Translations under genes and position numbers: made by a program
Assembly (NCBI RefSeq): GCF_900099965.1
Contig: NZ_FNDJ01000032.1
Location: 1-64,000, forward strand
Origin: Nonomuraea jiangxiensis
GTDB taxonomy: Bacteria; Actinomycetota; Actinomycetes; Streptosporangiales; Streptosporangiaceae
DNA: 64,000 nucleotides
Direction: 5' to 3'
In this document: positions 25,579 to 32,919 of the stretch, piece by piece
Position numbering within the stretch: position 1 is the stretch's first letter
How the letters are laid out: the number at the start of each line of letters is the position of its first letter
The notes under the pieces: model-generated
Database searches by the model: none
What the model saw: only the letters and a program-made list of their open reading frames with translations
Told to the model about the DNA's origin: nothing

Positions 25579-26453
25579 GCCCGCTCCGCGGCGAACGAGG
25601 CGTGCCGGGGTCGCCAGTCGAGCCGCAGCCGCGCCCGGCAGTTGTCGGCGCCCCTGAGCCTGGTCATGTACGCCACGCCGAAGTCGCCCACCAGCAGCCT
25701 GGCCAGGAACGCCGGCACCCGCTTCGGCGCGGGCGCGCCCAGCCCGGCCGCGTACGCGGTCAGCCATTCGCCCAGCTCGACCGGTGTGTCGTCCACCACG
25801 TTGAGCGCCCCGCCCACCTCCCGGTCGAGGGCGGCCACCACGGCGGTGGCGGCGTCGTGCGCGTCGGTGAACGACATCACGGATCCGCCGTCGCCCACGA
25901 TCGGCATCTTGCCCGCCAGTACGGCCTGCCGGGTCGAGCCGTGTTCGTCGTAGATCGAGCCCGGCCCCGTCAGGTGACCGAACCGCAGGACCAGCCCGCC
26001 GGCCCGGGCGACCTGGTGCTCCATGTCGCGGAGCGCCGCCACGACCGGTGCGTACACCTTGGGCGCGCTCTCCCACAGGGGCGCGTCCTCGTCGGCCAGG
26101 CCCGGGCCCGGCTCGTAGGCGTAGGCCAGCCCCTGGGCGATGAACCGGGCGTTCGGCGCGGCCTCGATGAGATGCGCGGTGGCCTCGACGCGCAGCCGGT
26201 TCGTCAGCGCGAACTGCCGGTCGATCCGGCGCGGATCGATGGCCCTGGGGATGGCCGTCAGCAGGTGCACCACGGCGTCCGGCCCGACCCGGCGCACCGC
26301 CCGTACGGTCGCGTCCCGGTCGAGCGCGTCGACGGTGACGTCCGCGCCCGGCGACCTGGACAGCCCGACCACCTCGTGCCCCACCGCCCGCAGCAGCGGC
26401 ACCAGCTGACGGCCGACGACCCCGGTGGCTCCGGCAACCAGAACTCTCATCAT
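25575..26453 (-). CDS. NAD(P)-dependent sugar epimerase/dehydratase-like protein (SigJ partner)
   Basis: 292 residues of the extended SDR (NmrA/epimerase) type: VLVAGATGVVGRQLVPLL at the N-terminus with GxxGxxG, then LTGPGSIYDEHG and SFTDAHDAATAVVAALD. ECF41 sigma factors commonly control an adjacent oxidoreductase gene of this class, so this is probably the sigma factor's own target; here it is also its operon partner. ATG 26453 is preferred because GAGAGG lies 5-6 bases upstream; ATG 26450 is the next codon. Substrate unknown. Confidence 0.85.
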   Translation of the reverse strand: MMRVLVAGATGVVGRQLVPLLRAVGHEVVGLSRSPGADVTVDALDRDATVRAVRRVGPDAVVHLLTAIPRAIDPRRIDRQFALTNRLRVEATAHLIEAAPNARFIAQGLAYAYEPGPGLADEDAPLWESAPKVYAPVVAALRDMEHQVARAGGLVLRFGHLTGPGSIYDEHGSTRQAVLAGKMPIVGDGGSVMSFTDAHDAATAVVAALDREVGGALNVVDDTPVELGEWLTAYAAGLGAPAPKRVPAFLARLLVGDFGVAYMTRLRGADNCRARLRLDWRPRHASFAAERA

Positions 26454-26547
26454 CTGTCCTCTCTCTATGACGAAAGGACGGGGCAGCTTGGCCGGATGTG
26501 ACAGGTTCCGGGTGGAAATGCCGCGAGAGGCGTGATGAGCTTGGCGA

Positions 26548-27222
26548 GTGGCGAGAAATCTGATTCTTTCAGGAGGCCTGTTCCACGACTTCGCCGCCAC
26601 GTCGGCCGCGCTCGCGGAGGTGCTCGCCGAGGTGGGGGTCGAATCCGATATCACCGAGGACATCGCGGGCGCCCTGAGCGAGCCGCCCGAGGTGCAGCTC
26701 ATCACCGTCAACGCCCTGCGCTGGCAGATGACCCAGGACCGCTTCGCCGACCTGCGGGGCGAGTGGAGGTTCGGGCTGCCCGCCGAGGCCCGCGCCACGC
26801 TCCTCGACCACCTCGACCGGGGTGGCGGGCTGCTGTGCATGCACTCGGCGTCGATCTGCTTCGACGACTGGCAGGGCTGGCCGCGCGTGCTGGGCGGCTG
26901 CTGGAAGTGGCCCACGTCCCACCACCCGCCGCTGGGCTGGACGAGCGTCCGGGTGCACGGGAAGCACCCGGTGGTGGAGGGGCTGCGCGACTTCGACGTG
27001 GTGGACGAGGTCTACAGCGACCTGCACGTGCTGCCCGACGTCGAGCCGCTGGCCTCGGCCAACGGCCAGCCGCTGGTCTGGGCGCGGCCGGTGCGGCGGG
27101 GCCGGGTCCTGTACGACGCGCTGGGCCACGACACCCGCTCCTACGACAACGAGATCCACAGGACGCTGCTCCGGCGGGCCGCGTTGTGGCTGCTGAAACG
27201 CCCGGTGATCGTCGGCGACTAG
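26548..27222 (+). CDS. ThuA-like (trehalose-utilisation) domain protein
   Basis: 224 residues with the ThuA class-I glutamine amidotransferase-like fold: LILSGGLFHDFAATSAALAEVL at the N-terminus, LLDHLDRGGGLLCMHSAS, and a late GRVLYDALGHDTRSYDN segment (the typical VxxxxxGHd motif). The fold lacks the amidotransferase Cys; some ThuA proteins interconvert keto and hydroxy sugars. GTG 26548 has only a weak ribosome site. It is followed 50 bases later by a cyclase-fold protein on the same strand. Confidence 0.85.
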   Translation: MARNLILSGGLFHDFAATSAALAEVLAEVGVESDITEDIAGALSEPPEVQLITVNALRWQMTQDRFADLRGEWRFGLPAEARATLLDHLDRGGGLLCMHSASICFDDWQGWPRVLGGCWKWPTSHHPPLGWTSVRVHGKHPVVEGLRDFDVVDEVYSDLHVLPDVEPLASANGQPLVWARPVRRGRVLYDALGHDTRSYDNEIHRTLLRRAALWLLKRPVIVGD

Positions 27223-27272
27223 TGTCCGGAACGGACAAGACCGGCCGGCGCCGGTCCGGGCACGATGAGGGC

Positions 27273-28160
27273 ATGGATGTGAACGTTTCCGTGATCCCCG
27301 CCTTCCTGGCCACGCACGCCAGAGTGCTCGACCGCCGCCGGTACGACCTGCTCATGGGCGACGGCGACGCCTCCTCGGCGCTGGCGGCCCTGGAGGGCTA
27401 CCGCAACCCGGACGGCGGCTACGGCTGGGGCCTGGAGCCCGACCTGCGGGCCCCCGAGAGCCAGCCCGGCGCCGCCCTGCACGCCTTCGAGGTGTTCAAG
27501 GACATCGCCCCCGTCACCGCACCGCAGGCCGCGGCGCTGTGCGACTGGCTGGAGTCGGTCACGCTGCCCGACGGCGGGCTGCCGTTCGCGCTGCCGATCT
27601 CCTACCCCGACGGCACCGCGCCCTGGTGGGCCGGCGACGATCACACCACCTCGTCGCTGCAGATCACCGCGGTGTCCGCGGCCATCGCGCACCGCGTCGC
27701 CGCCCACGACCCCGCCGTGGCCGCGCACCCGTGGCTGGCCAGGGCCACGCGCTACTGCCTGGACGCGATCCAGGCGCTCGACGAGCGGCCGCAGGCGTAC
27801 GAGTTGTCGTTCGCCGTCCGGTTCCTCGACGCCGTCCACGACGGTCAGCCCCGGGCGGCCGGCCTGCTCAAGCGGCTGGCCGATTACCTCCCCGCGGACG
27901 GCCGGGTGCCGGTCGAGGGCGGCACGGAGGAAGAGTCGCTGCGGCCCCTGGACTTCGCGCCCGAGCCCGGCCGGCCGGCACGCGAGCTGTTCGCGCCCGA
28001 GGTGATCGCCGCGGACCTGGCCAGGCTGGCGGGGGAGCAGCAGGACGACGGCGGCTGGGTGGTGGACTACGCGCGGATCTCGCCCGGCGGGACGCTTGAC
28101 TGGCGCGGAGCCGCGACCCTGCGGGCCGTGGAGATCCTGCGCGCCAACGGCCTCATCTAG
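27273..28160 (+). CDS. Prenyltransferase/squalene-cyclase-like alpha-toroid protein, unknown function
   Basis: 295 residues, no signal peptide. Repeated short motifs GYRNPDGGYGWGLEPD, LPDGGLPF and QQDDGGWVVD resemble the QW-type turns of squalene-cyclase and prenyltransferase alpha/alpha toroids. The DxDD acid of terpene cyclases is not evident (DDHTTSS is the closest), so catalysis is doubtful. ATG 27273 has AGG two bases upstream and a weak ribosome site. I do not recognise a characterised relative. Confidence 0.75.
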   Translation: MDVNVSVIPAFLATHARVLDRRRYDLLMGDGDASSALAALEGYRNPDGGYGWGLEPDLRAPESQPGAALHAFEVFKDIAPVTAPQAAALCDWLESVTLPDGGLPFALPISYPDGTAPWWAGDDHTTSSLQITAVSAAIAHRVAAHDPAVAAHPWLARATRYCLDAIQALDERPQAYELSFAVRFLDAVHDGQPRAAGLLKRLADYLPADGRVPVEGGTEEESLRPLDFAPEPGRPARELFAPEVIAADLARLAGEQQDDGGWVVDYARISPGGTLDWRGAATLRAVEILRANGLI

Positions 28161-28170
28161 ACAAGGCAGA

Positions 28171-28797
28171 TCAGGGGTGGGGGCGCAGGCGGCGGGCCGA
28201 CTCCGACTCCTGGGCCATCCGGCGCAGTGTGTCGAACACCTTGCCGTACAGGACCGTGCCGAGCACGAGGGCCTCCACGGCGGCGTCGCGCGGGCCCTGG
28301 AACGGGACCAGGCCCATCTCGAACTCCGACACCAGCTTCGTGGTGGCCTCCACGTAGGGCTTCAGGTCGATGTGCAGGCCCAGTTGGCGCATCCTGACCA
28401 GGGTCTGGGCCAGCTCGTCACGGGTGGGGGCGGCGGGGTGGATGTCCCAGCCGAGGTCGGCGACGAGGCGGTCCACCTCTTCGCGGGCGAGCCGCCAGTC
28501 CTCGCCGGGCTCGGGCTCGACGGTCGGGCCCAGGGCGTAGTGGGCGGTGCCGAGCATCTTGTGAATGGGGAGGGAATCGTCCTCGACCGCCTCGATGACC
28601 TGCTTGATGGCGGCCACCGGGAGCCTGCCCACTTCGAGCAGGGCCCGGATCAGGCGGAGCCTGCGCAGGTGCGACTCGTCGTACTCGGCTCGGGTGGCGG
28701 CCGTCTGCACGCCCTGGTGGAGCAGGCCCTCGCGGAGGTAGTACTTGACCGTGGGGAGGGCCACACCGGACTTGACGCTGAGTTCGGAGATGCGCAT
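28171..28797 (-). CDS. MerR-family transcriptional regulator
   Basis: 208 residues. The MerR winged helix is at the N-terminus (MRISELSVKSGVALPTVKYY, then LREGLL and YDESHLRRLRLI). A helical linker follows (LPVAAIKQVIEAVED). The C-terminal domain has no Cys cluster, so metal sensing is unlikely; a hydrophobic effector is possible. It follows the LysR gene by 15 bases on the same strand, yet carries its own symmetric element right at its start, which implies autoregulation. Confidence 0.9.
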   Translation of the reverse strand: MRISELSVKSGVALPTVKYYLREGLLHQGVQTAATRAEYDESHLRRLRLIRALLEVGRLPVAAIKQVIEAVEDDSLPIHKMLGTAHYALGPTVEPEPGEDWRLAREEVDRLVADLGWDIHPAAPTRDELAQTLVRMRQLGLHIDLKPYVEATTKLVSEFEMGLVPFQGPRDAAVEALVLGTVLYGKVFDTLRRMAQESESARRLRPHP

Positions 28798-28800
28798 CGT

Positions 28801-28819
28801 TGGATAATAGCGCTATCCA
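28801..28819 (-). promoter_or_regulatory. MerR autoregulatory operator
   Basis: TGGATA and TATCCA face each other across 7 bases, with ATAGCGCTAT at the core also a perfect palindrome. It begins 3 bases before the MerR ATG and overlaps the last codons of the LysR gene. TATTAT on the minus strand may be the -10 of a near-leaderless transcript. Confidence 0.55.
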
Positions 28820-29661
28820 GCGCGTGCCAGGTGGCGTGCCGCGCTGACGAGCTCGTGCACTTCCGCTTGGCGGTTCCAGAGGAAGACGACTTCCAACGGC
28901 GGAACGTCCTCTTTTATCGGGATAAACGTTAAGGCTTCGGGAATTGTCGTTCCTTCGTGTACACAGAGAGCGTACCCCGCGCCCTCCGCCACCAGGTTGA
29001 CCACCAGGTCATGGGTGGCCGCCGCCGGGCCGAGGCGGGGGTGGAGGCGGTGCCTGACGAACCCCTCCAGGAAGCGCCGGGCCCCCGCCACCGCGTCGGA
29101 CTCCGGCATGACCAGCGGCTCCGCGGCCAGGTCGGCCAGCGACAGCGTCTCTGAGGCGGCCAGGTGGTGCTCGCGGGGGAGCAGGGCGCGTACCGGGAAG
29201 CGGTACATGAGCATGCGGGCCACGCCCCTGGGCAGGGAGCCGGGAGCGTACCCGAGCCCTGCCTGCAGGGTGCCGTCCACGATGGAGACGATCTGCTCGG
29301 CCGTGCCCATCGGGACCACCCGCACGGGAGTGGTGTGGATCTGGGAGAGCAGGCGGGCCACCACGTCCGCCAGCCCGTCGGCCACCCCCAGGCGCGTCGT
29401 CTGGCCCGCGGTCCTGGCGGCGATCACGGCCCGCTCGAAGGCGTTGACCGCGACCGTGGCCTGCGCCAGGAACGCCTCTCCTGCCTCGGTGAGTTGCACG
29501 CCGCTCGACGAACGGCTGAACAACTCGACCCCGACCTCCTTCTCCAGTGCCCTGAGCTGCTCGGACAGCGTGGGCTGGGCTATGTGCAGGGCAGCGGCTG
29601 CCCGGCGCAGGCTGCCCGCTCGCGCGATTGCCATCGCGTAGCGGACGTAGCGTAGATCCAT
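28813..29661 (-). CDS. LysR-family transcriptional regulator
   Basis: 282 residues. The N-terminal helix-turn-helix reads YVRYAMAIARAGSLRRAAAALH, then IAQPTLSEQLRALEKEVGVELF. The periplasmic-binding-like effector domain follows (RLGVADGLADVVARLL, LVAEGAGYALCVHEG). It diverges across a 350-base gap from the thiolase-like gene, so it may regulate that gene as well as itself. No inducer can be deduced. Confidence 0.92.
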   Translation of the reverse strand: MDLRYVRYAMAIARAGSLRRAAAALHIAQPTLSEQLRALEKEVGVELFSRSSSGVQLTEAGEAFLAQATVAVNAFERAVIAARTAGQTTRLGVADGLADVVARLLSQIHTTPVRVVPMGTAEQIVSIVDGTLQAGLGYAPGSLPRGVARMLMYRFPVRALLPREHHLAASETLSLADLAAEPLVMPESDAVAGARRFLEGFVRHRLHPRLGPAAATHDLVVNLVAEGAGYALCVHEGTTIPEALTFIPIKEDVPPLEVVFLWNRQAEVHELVSAARHLARAG

Positions 29662-30011
29662 CGCTCACCTCGGCGTGATGATGATGGGCTATCGGTCGAT
29701 CGCCTCTACGTATTACAAGACTGGACAGCTTTCGTGAAGATGTCAGTTATCAGGGTGATGTTATTTCCGGCCAAATCTCTATAACGGGCTGGTCGTATGT
29801 GTTGTCCGGTTCCCCGCGCGGCAATGGGGTGTGGCCTTGGGACGAAAGTCGCCGCTGTTGTGGCCCGTCCGGAAACACGTTGCCGGGGGCGGGCGGGTGC
29901 ACCTTTCACGCCGGGTGGCGGGGCGATGTTTGAACGAGCAAGCGCTTGGGTTGCGTGATAGCGTGACCGGCAGTCGGCGTGATCGTTCGGAGGAGGGGGG
30001 ATGCAGCGGGG
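29662..30011. other. Intergenic region between LysR and thiolase-like genes
   Basis: 350 bases without a credible gene. The half next to LysR is comparatively AT-rich for this genome (29690-29800), as expected for a LysR promoter. The only distinct element I see is the KstR2-type site at 29937-29950. Confidence 0.6.
29937..29950. promoter_or_regulatory. KstR2-type operator, copy 5
   Basis: AGCAAGCGCTTGGG matches nine of the ten fixed positions of AnCAAGnnCTTGnT. It lies 61 bases ahead of the thiolase-like start. Confidence 0.65.
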
Positions 30012-31082
30012 ATGCAGCCCTTCGCGGAGCGGGCGGCCGTGGCCGGGGTCGGGATGACGGCCCTGAGCAGGGAGTCCGGGCGCACCGAGCTGGAGCTGGC
30101 GGTCGAGGCGTGCCGGGCGGCCTGCGCGGACGCGGGGATCGCGGCGTGCGACGTGGACGGGCTGCTCAGCTATCACCTGAACGACTCCGTGCCGGTCGTG
30201 CAGGTGGCCCGCGCCCTCGGCATCGAGCGGCTGGGCTGGCACAACGACATCGCCGGAGGCGGTACGCAGGCGGCGTCGATCCTCGGTGACGCGGCCATGC
30301 TGATCGACGCTGGAATAGCACGAAATATCGTGATTTATCGGGCACTAAATGGCCGTTCCGGCAAGCGCATGAACACCGTTTCGACCGGCCCGCAGGAACG
30401 CCTCACCTACGGCCTGGCGGGCCCGATCCCGCTGTTCGCCCTGGCCGCGACCCGCTACCTGCACGACACCGGCCTCACCGCCGAACACCTGCACGCCGTC
30501 GTGGCCCAGTCCAGGCGGAACGCCGAGGCCAACCCCAGGGCCATGCGCCGCTCGCCGCTCGCCCTCGACGACTACCTGGCCAGGCCGTACGTCTGCACCC
30601 CGCTCCGCACGGTCGACTGCTGCCAGGAGACGGACGGGGCGTGCGCGCTCGTGGTCAGCGGCGTGCTCGGCGGGCCGCGCGTCCGGGCGGTGGTGCGCGG
30701 GGGCGGCCCGGGGTGCTCGTCGATGGACCGGGCGGCCGACGTGACCGCGATCTTCTCCTCGTACGTGGCCCCGATGCTCTGGAAGGCGTCGGGCATGCGG
30801 CCGTCGGACGTGGACGTGATGCTGCCGTACGACGCCTATTCGTGGCTCGTGCCCCGGCAGCTGGAGGACTTCGGCCTGGTGGAGCGGGCCGACCTCGGGG
30901 CGTACCTGCTGGAGCGGCGGCACGCCGGGGTGAACCCGCACGGCGGCCTGCTGTCGGAGGGCTACGTGCACGGGCTCAACAACGTGGCCCAGGCGGTGCG
31001 GGAACTGCGCGCGGGGCGTGAGGTGGCGCTGGTGACGGGGTTCGGCGGCAGCTTCGGGAGCGCGGCCTTGCTCGTAAGGTGA
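30012..31082 (+). CDS. Thiolase-fold lipid-transfer-like protein without the nucleophilic Cys
   Basis: 356 residues with thiolase fold signatures (AVAGVGMTALSRESGRTELE at the start, NPHGGLLSEGYVHGLNN near the C-terminus). The position of the thiolase nucleophile (usually CxSG) reads GGGTQAAS, so classical thiolysis is unlikely. Such Cys-less proteins include sterol carrier/Ltp types; Ltp2 is a retro-aldolase in steroid side-chain removal and needs a DUF35 partner. A DUF35 gene under a similar operator is at 6314-6655. ATG 30012 is the family start; GTG 29979 is a longer alternative. The operator upstream suggests KstR2-type control. Confidence 0.85.
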   Translation: MQPFAERAAVAGVGMTALSRESGRTELELAVEACRAACADAGIAACDVDGLLSYHLNDSVPVVQVARALGIERLGWHNDIAGGGTQAASILGDAAMLIDAGIARNIVIYRALNGRSGKRMNTVSTGPQERLTYGLAGPIPLFALAATRYLHDTGLTAEHLHAVVAQSRRNAEANPRAMRRSPLALDDYLARPYVCTPLRTVDCCQETDGACALVVSGVLGGPRVRAVVRGGGPGCSSMDRAADVTAIFSSYVAPMLWKASGMRPSDVDVMLPYDAYSWLVPRQLEDFGLVERADLGAYLLERRHAGVNPHGGLLSEGYVHGLNNVAQAVRELRAGREVALVTGFGGSFGSAALLVR

Positions 31083-31169
31083 AAAATCAGGAGAAATGCT
31101 GCGGGGGTCGCCGACATGTACGGGGTGTTCCGATCCCGTACTCAAGGAGGCCGACCATGGGGACCGCCC

Positions 31170-31703
31170 GTGGATGATGACCGGAAGACCCGGTTCGAGG
31201 CCGTTTACACCGAGACCTACGAGCGCATACTCGGCTACGCGGTGCGCCGCTGCGACTCGCCGGACGACGCGGCGGACGTGGTCGCCGAGACGTTCGCCAT
31301 CGCCTGGCAGCGCGTCGACACGCTGCCGGCCGGCGACGAGGCCAGGCTCTGGCTTTACGGCGTGGCCAGGAACGTGCTCGCCAACCACCACCGGGGCCAG
31401 GCCAGGCACCGGCACAGGAACGCCACGCTGGACACCGACGTGGCCGACCTGTACGGCTTCACGCCCGAGGGCAGCGTCGAGCTGGGGGCCATCGCGCGGG
31501 AGTTCCGCGCGCTTCCCGAGGACGACCGGGAGCTGATCTCGCTGGTCGCCTGGGAGGGCCTCGACCACGGCCAGATCGCGAAGGTCCTCGGCTGCTCGCG
31601 CAACGCCGTACGCATCCGGCTGCACCGCGCCCGCAAGCGCTTCTCCAAGGCGCTCGCCGGTGCCGGCATCTCCGTCAACCATCTCGTCCTGGAGTCGATA
31701 TGA
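31170..31703 (+). CDS. ECF-family RNA polymerase sigma factor
   Basis: 177 residues. Region 2 reads FEAVYTETYERILGYAVRRC and DAADVVAETFAIAWQRVD; region 4 reads LPEDDRELISLVAWEGLDH and IAKVLGCSRNAVRIRLHRAR. GTG 31170 is chosen because the protein's conserved part begins directly after it; ATG 31116 would add 18 unconserved residues. An AAGGAGG at about 31145 sits too far for the GTG. It is followed by a membrane protein gene overlapping by 4 bases (ATGA), the classic sigma/anti-sigma arrangement. Confidence 0.88.
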   Translation: MDDDRKTRFEAVYTETYERILGYAVRRCDSPDDAADVVAETFAIAWQRVDTLPAGDEARLWLYGVARNVLANHHRGQARHRHRNATLDTDVADLYGFTPEGSVELGAIAREFRALPEDDRELISLVAWEGLDHGQIAKVLGCSRNAVRIRLHRARKRFSKALAGAGISVNHLVLESI

Positions 31704-32623
31704 ACGACCTGCAGCACCTTGCCCGTGTTCGCGACGAGGACCTGTCCGGGCGAGTGTCCGGCGCGGGGGCGCGGGCACTGCTGGCCTCGATCACCGAGGA
31801 GCCGGTGGCCGCGACGGGCCGCGCCGCGGACGGCCGCGGGCGGTTCGGCGGTCTGGTCGCGGTCGGCGGCCGGCGGCGTACGGGCCGGCTGCTCGTGGCC
31901 GCCGGCGCCGTCGCGGCGGTGGCTGCGGCCGCGGTCGTCGGCCCCGCCGTGCTCGGCGGGGGCCAGGCCACCTCCTATGCCAGCTCGGCCATCGACATCG
32001 AACTGCGCGGCGACTACTACGTCGCCTCCATCAAGGACCCGCTCGCCGACTACGCCCAGTACACGAAGGGGTTCAAGGCGGTGGGGCTGAACGTGCGCCT
32101 GGAGCCCGTGCCCTCCTCGCCGTCCCAGGTGGGCAAGGTCATCGGGATGAGCGGGGTCGGCGGCCCCACCACCGGTCCGGTGCCGACGTCCATCGGCAGC
32201 GGTACGGAACCGGCCGGCTGCACGCTGGGCCGGCCGGGCTGCGTGATGACCCTCACCGTGGGCCGCCAGGTCACCGGTGACGCACTGGTCAAGCTGGGGC
32301 GGCCGGCGCAGGCCGGGGAGAAGTACCAGAACATCGGCTCGGCGACGGGCAAGGGGGAGATGCTCGAAGGCTACGACCCGGAGGAGAAGACCGTGGGCGA
32401 GGTCCTCGCCGAGGCGCGCAGGCGCAGTGTCGGCGCGGTCTTCCGAGTGATCACTCCCGCTCCCGACTACAACGGGTTCCGCTTCGACCCGGACGGGCAG
32501 AAGGCGAAGGTCGGTGACGACTGGATCGTCTGGCGGGCGGAGTCGGAGCAGGCCGGCGTCCTGCGCCTCCTGGTCACCAAGGACCGCCTCCCACAGAACC
32601 CCACCAAATCCACCACCAACTAA
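31700..32623 (+). CDS. Single-pass membrane protein, probable sigma-factor partner (CU044_5270-like)
   Basis: 307 residues: a cytoplasmic N-terminal part (about 1-62), one membrane helix (LLVAAGAVAAVAAAAVVG, about 64-84), and an extracytoplasmic domain of about 220 residues. The extracytoplasmic part (YYVASIKDPLADYAQYTKGF onward) has two Cys close together (GCTLGRPGC) that may form a disulfide. It has no recognisable zinc anti-sigma motif, so an anti-sigma role rests only on the coupled gene order. Proteins of this type are common after such ECF genes in actinomycetes. Confidence 0.8.
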   Translation: MNDLQHLARVRDEDLSGRVSGAGARALLASITEEPVAATGRAADGRGRFGGLVAVGGRRRTGRLLVAAGAVAAVAAAAVVGPAVLGGGQATSYASSAIDIELRGDYYVASIKDPLADYAQYTKGFKAVGLNVRLEPVPSSPSQVGKVIGMSGVGGPTTGPVPTSIGSGTEPAGCTLGRPGCVMTLTVGRQVTGDALVKLGRPAQAGEKYQNIGSATGKGEMLEGYDPEEKTVGEVLAEARRRSVGAVFRVITPAPDYNGFRFDPDGQKAKVGDDWIVWRAESEQAGVLRLLVTKDRLPQNPTKSTTN

Positions 32624-32919
32624 CCCACCCCAAGCCCATCCCACCGATCGCCCCGGCCATCCCACCGCTCGGCCTGGCTTGGCCACTGATCGCCCTGGCC
32701 TGACGACCAGGCGGTCCTGATCACCGGCCTGGCCTGTCATCGGCCTTGCCCGGAGACCGGGCGGGCCTGGCCACCGGGCGGGGGGCCTAGCGACCCGGCT
32801 GGGCCTAGCGACCCGGCCGGGCCTGACGACCGGGCGGTCCTGATCACCGGCTGGGCCTGGCCATCGCAGTGGCCCGGCCGGTTGTGCCGGAGCGGACGGG
32901 CGGGACCGGTCGTGGGCTC
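32624..32919. repeat. Non-coding degenerate GC-rich repeats
   Basis: The gap between the convergent sigma-partner and kinase genes is filled with variants of CTGGCC, GACCGGGCGGGCC and GATCACCGG in both orientations. Many can pair locally, so the region could end transcription, but there is no clean hairpin with a U-run. No gene seen. Confidence 0.6.

Noticed and set aside
22120..25953. A 1277-codon open frame on the plus strand
   Set aside because: It is antisense to the receiver-reductase, SDR and sigma genes, all of which have clear motifs on the minus strand. Its translation is Arg/His/Gly/Pro-rich without any domain.
31116..31169. Longer start (ATG 31116) for the ECF sigma factor
   Set aside because: The added residues (GVFRSRTQGGRPWG) do not resemble the family, and the conserved region begins right after GTG 31170. 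Kept as an alternative only.
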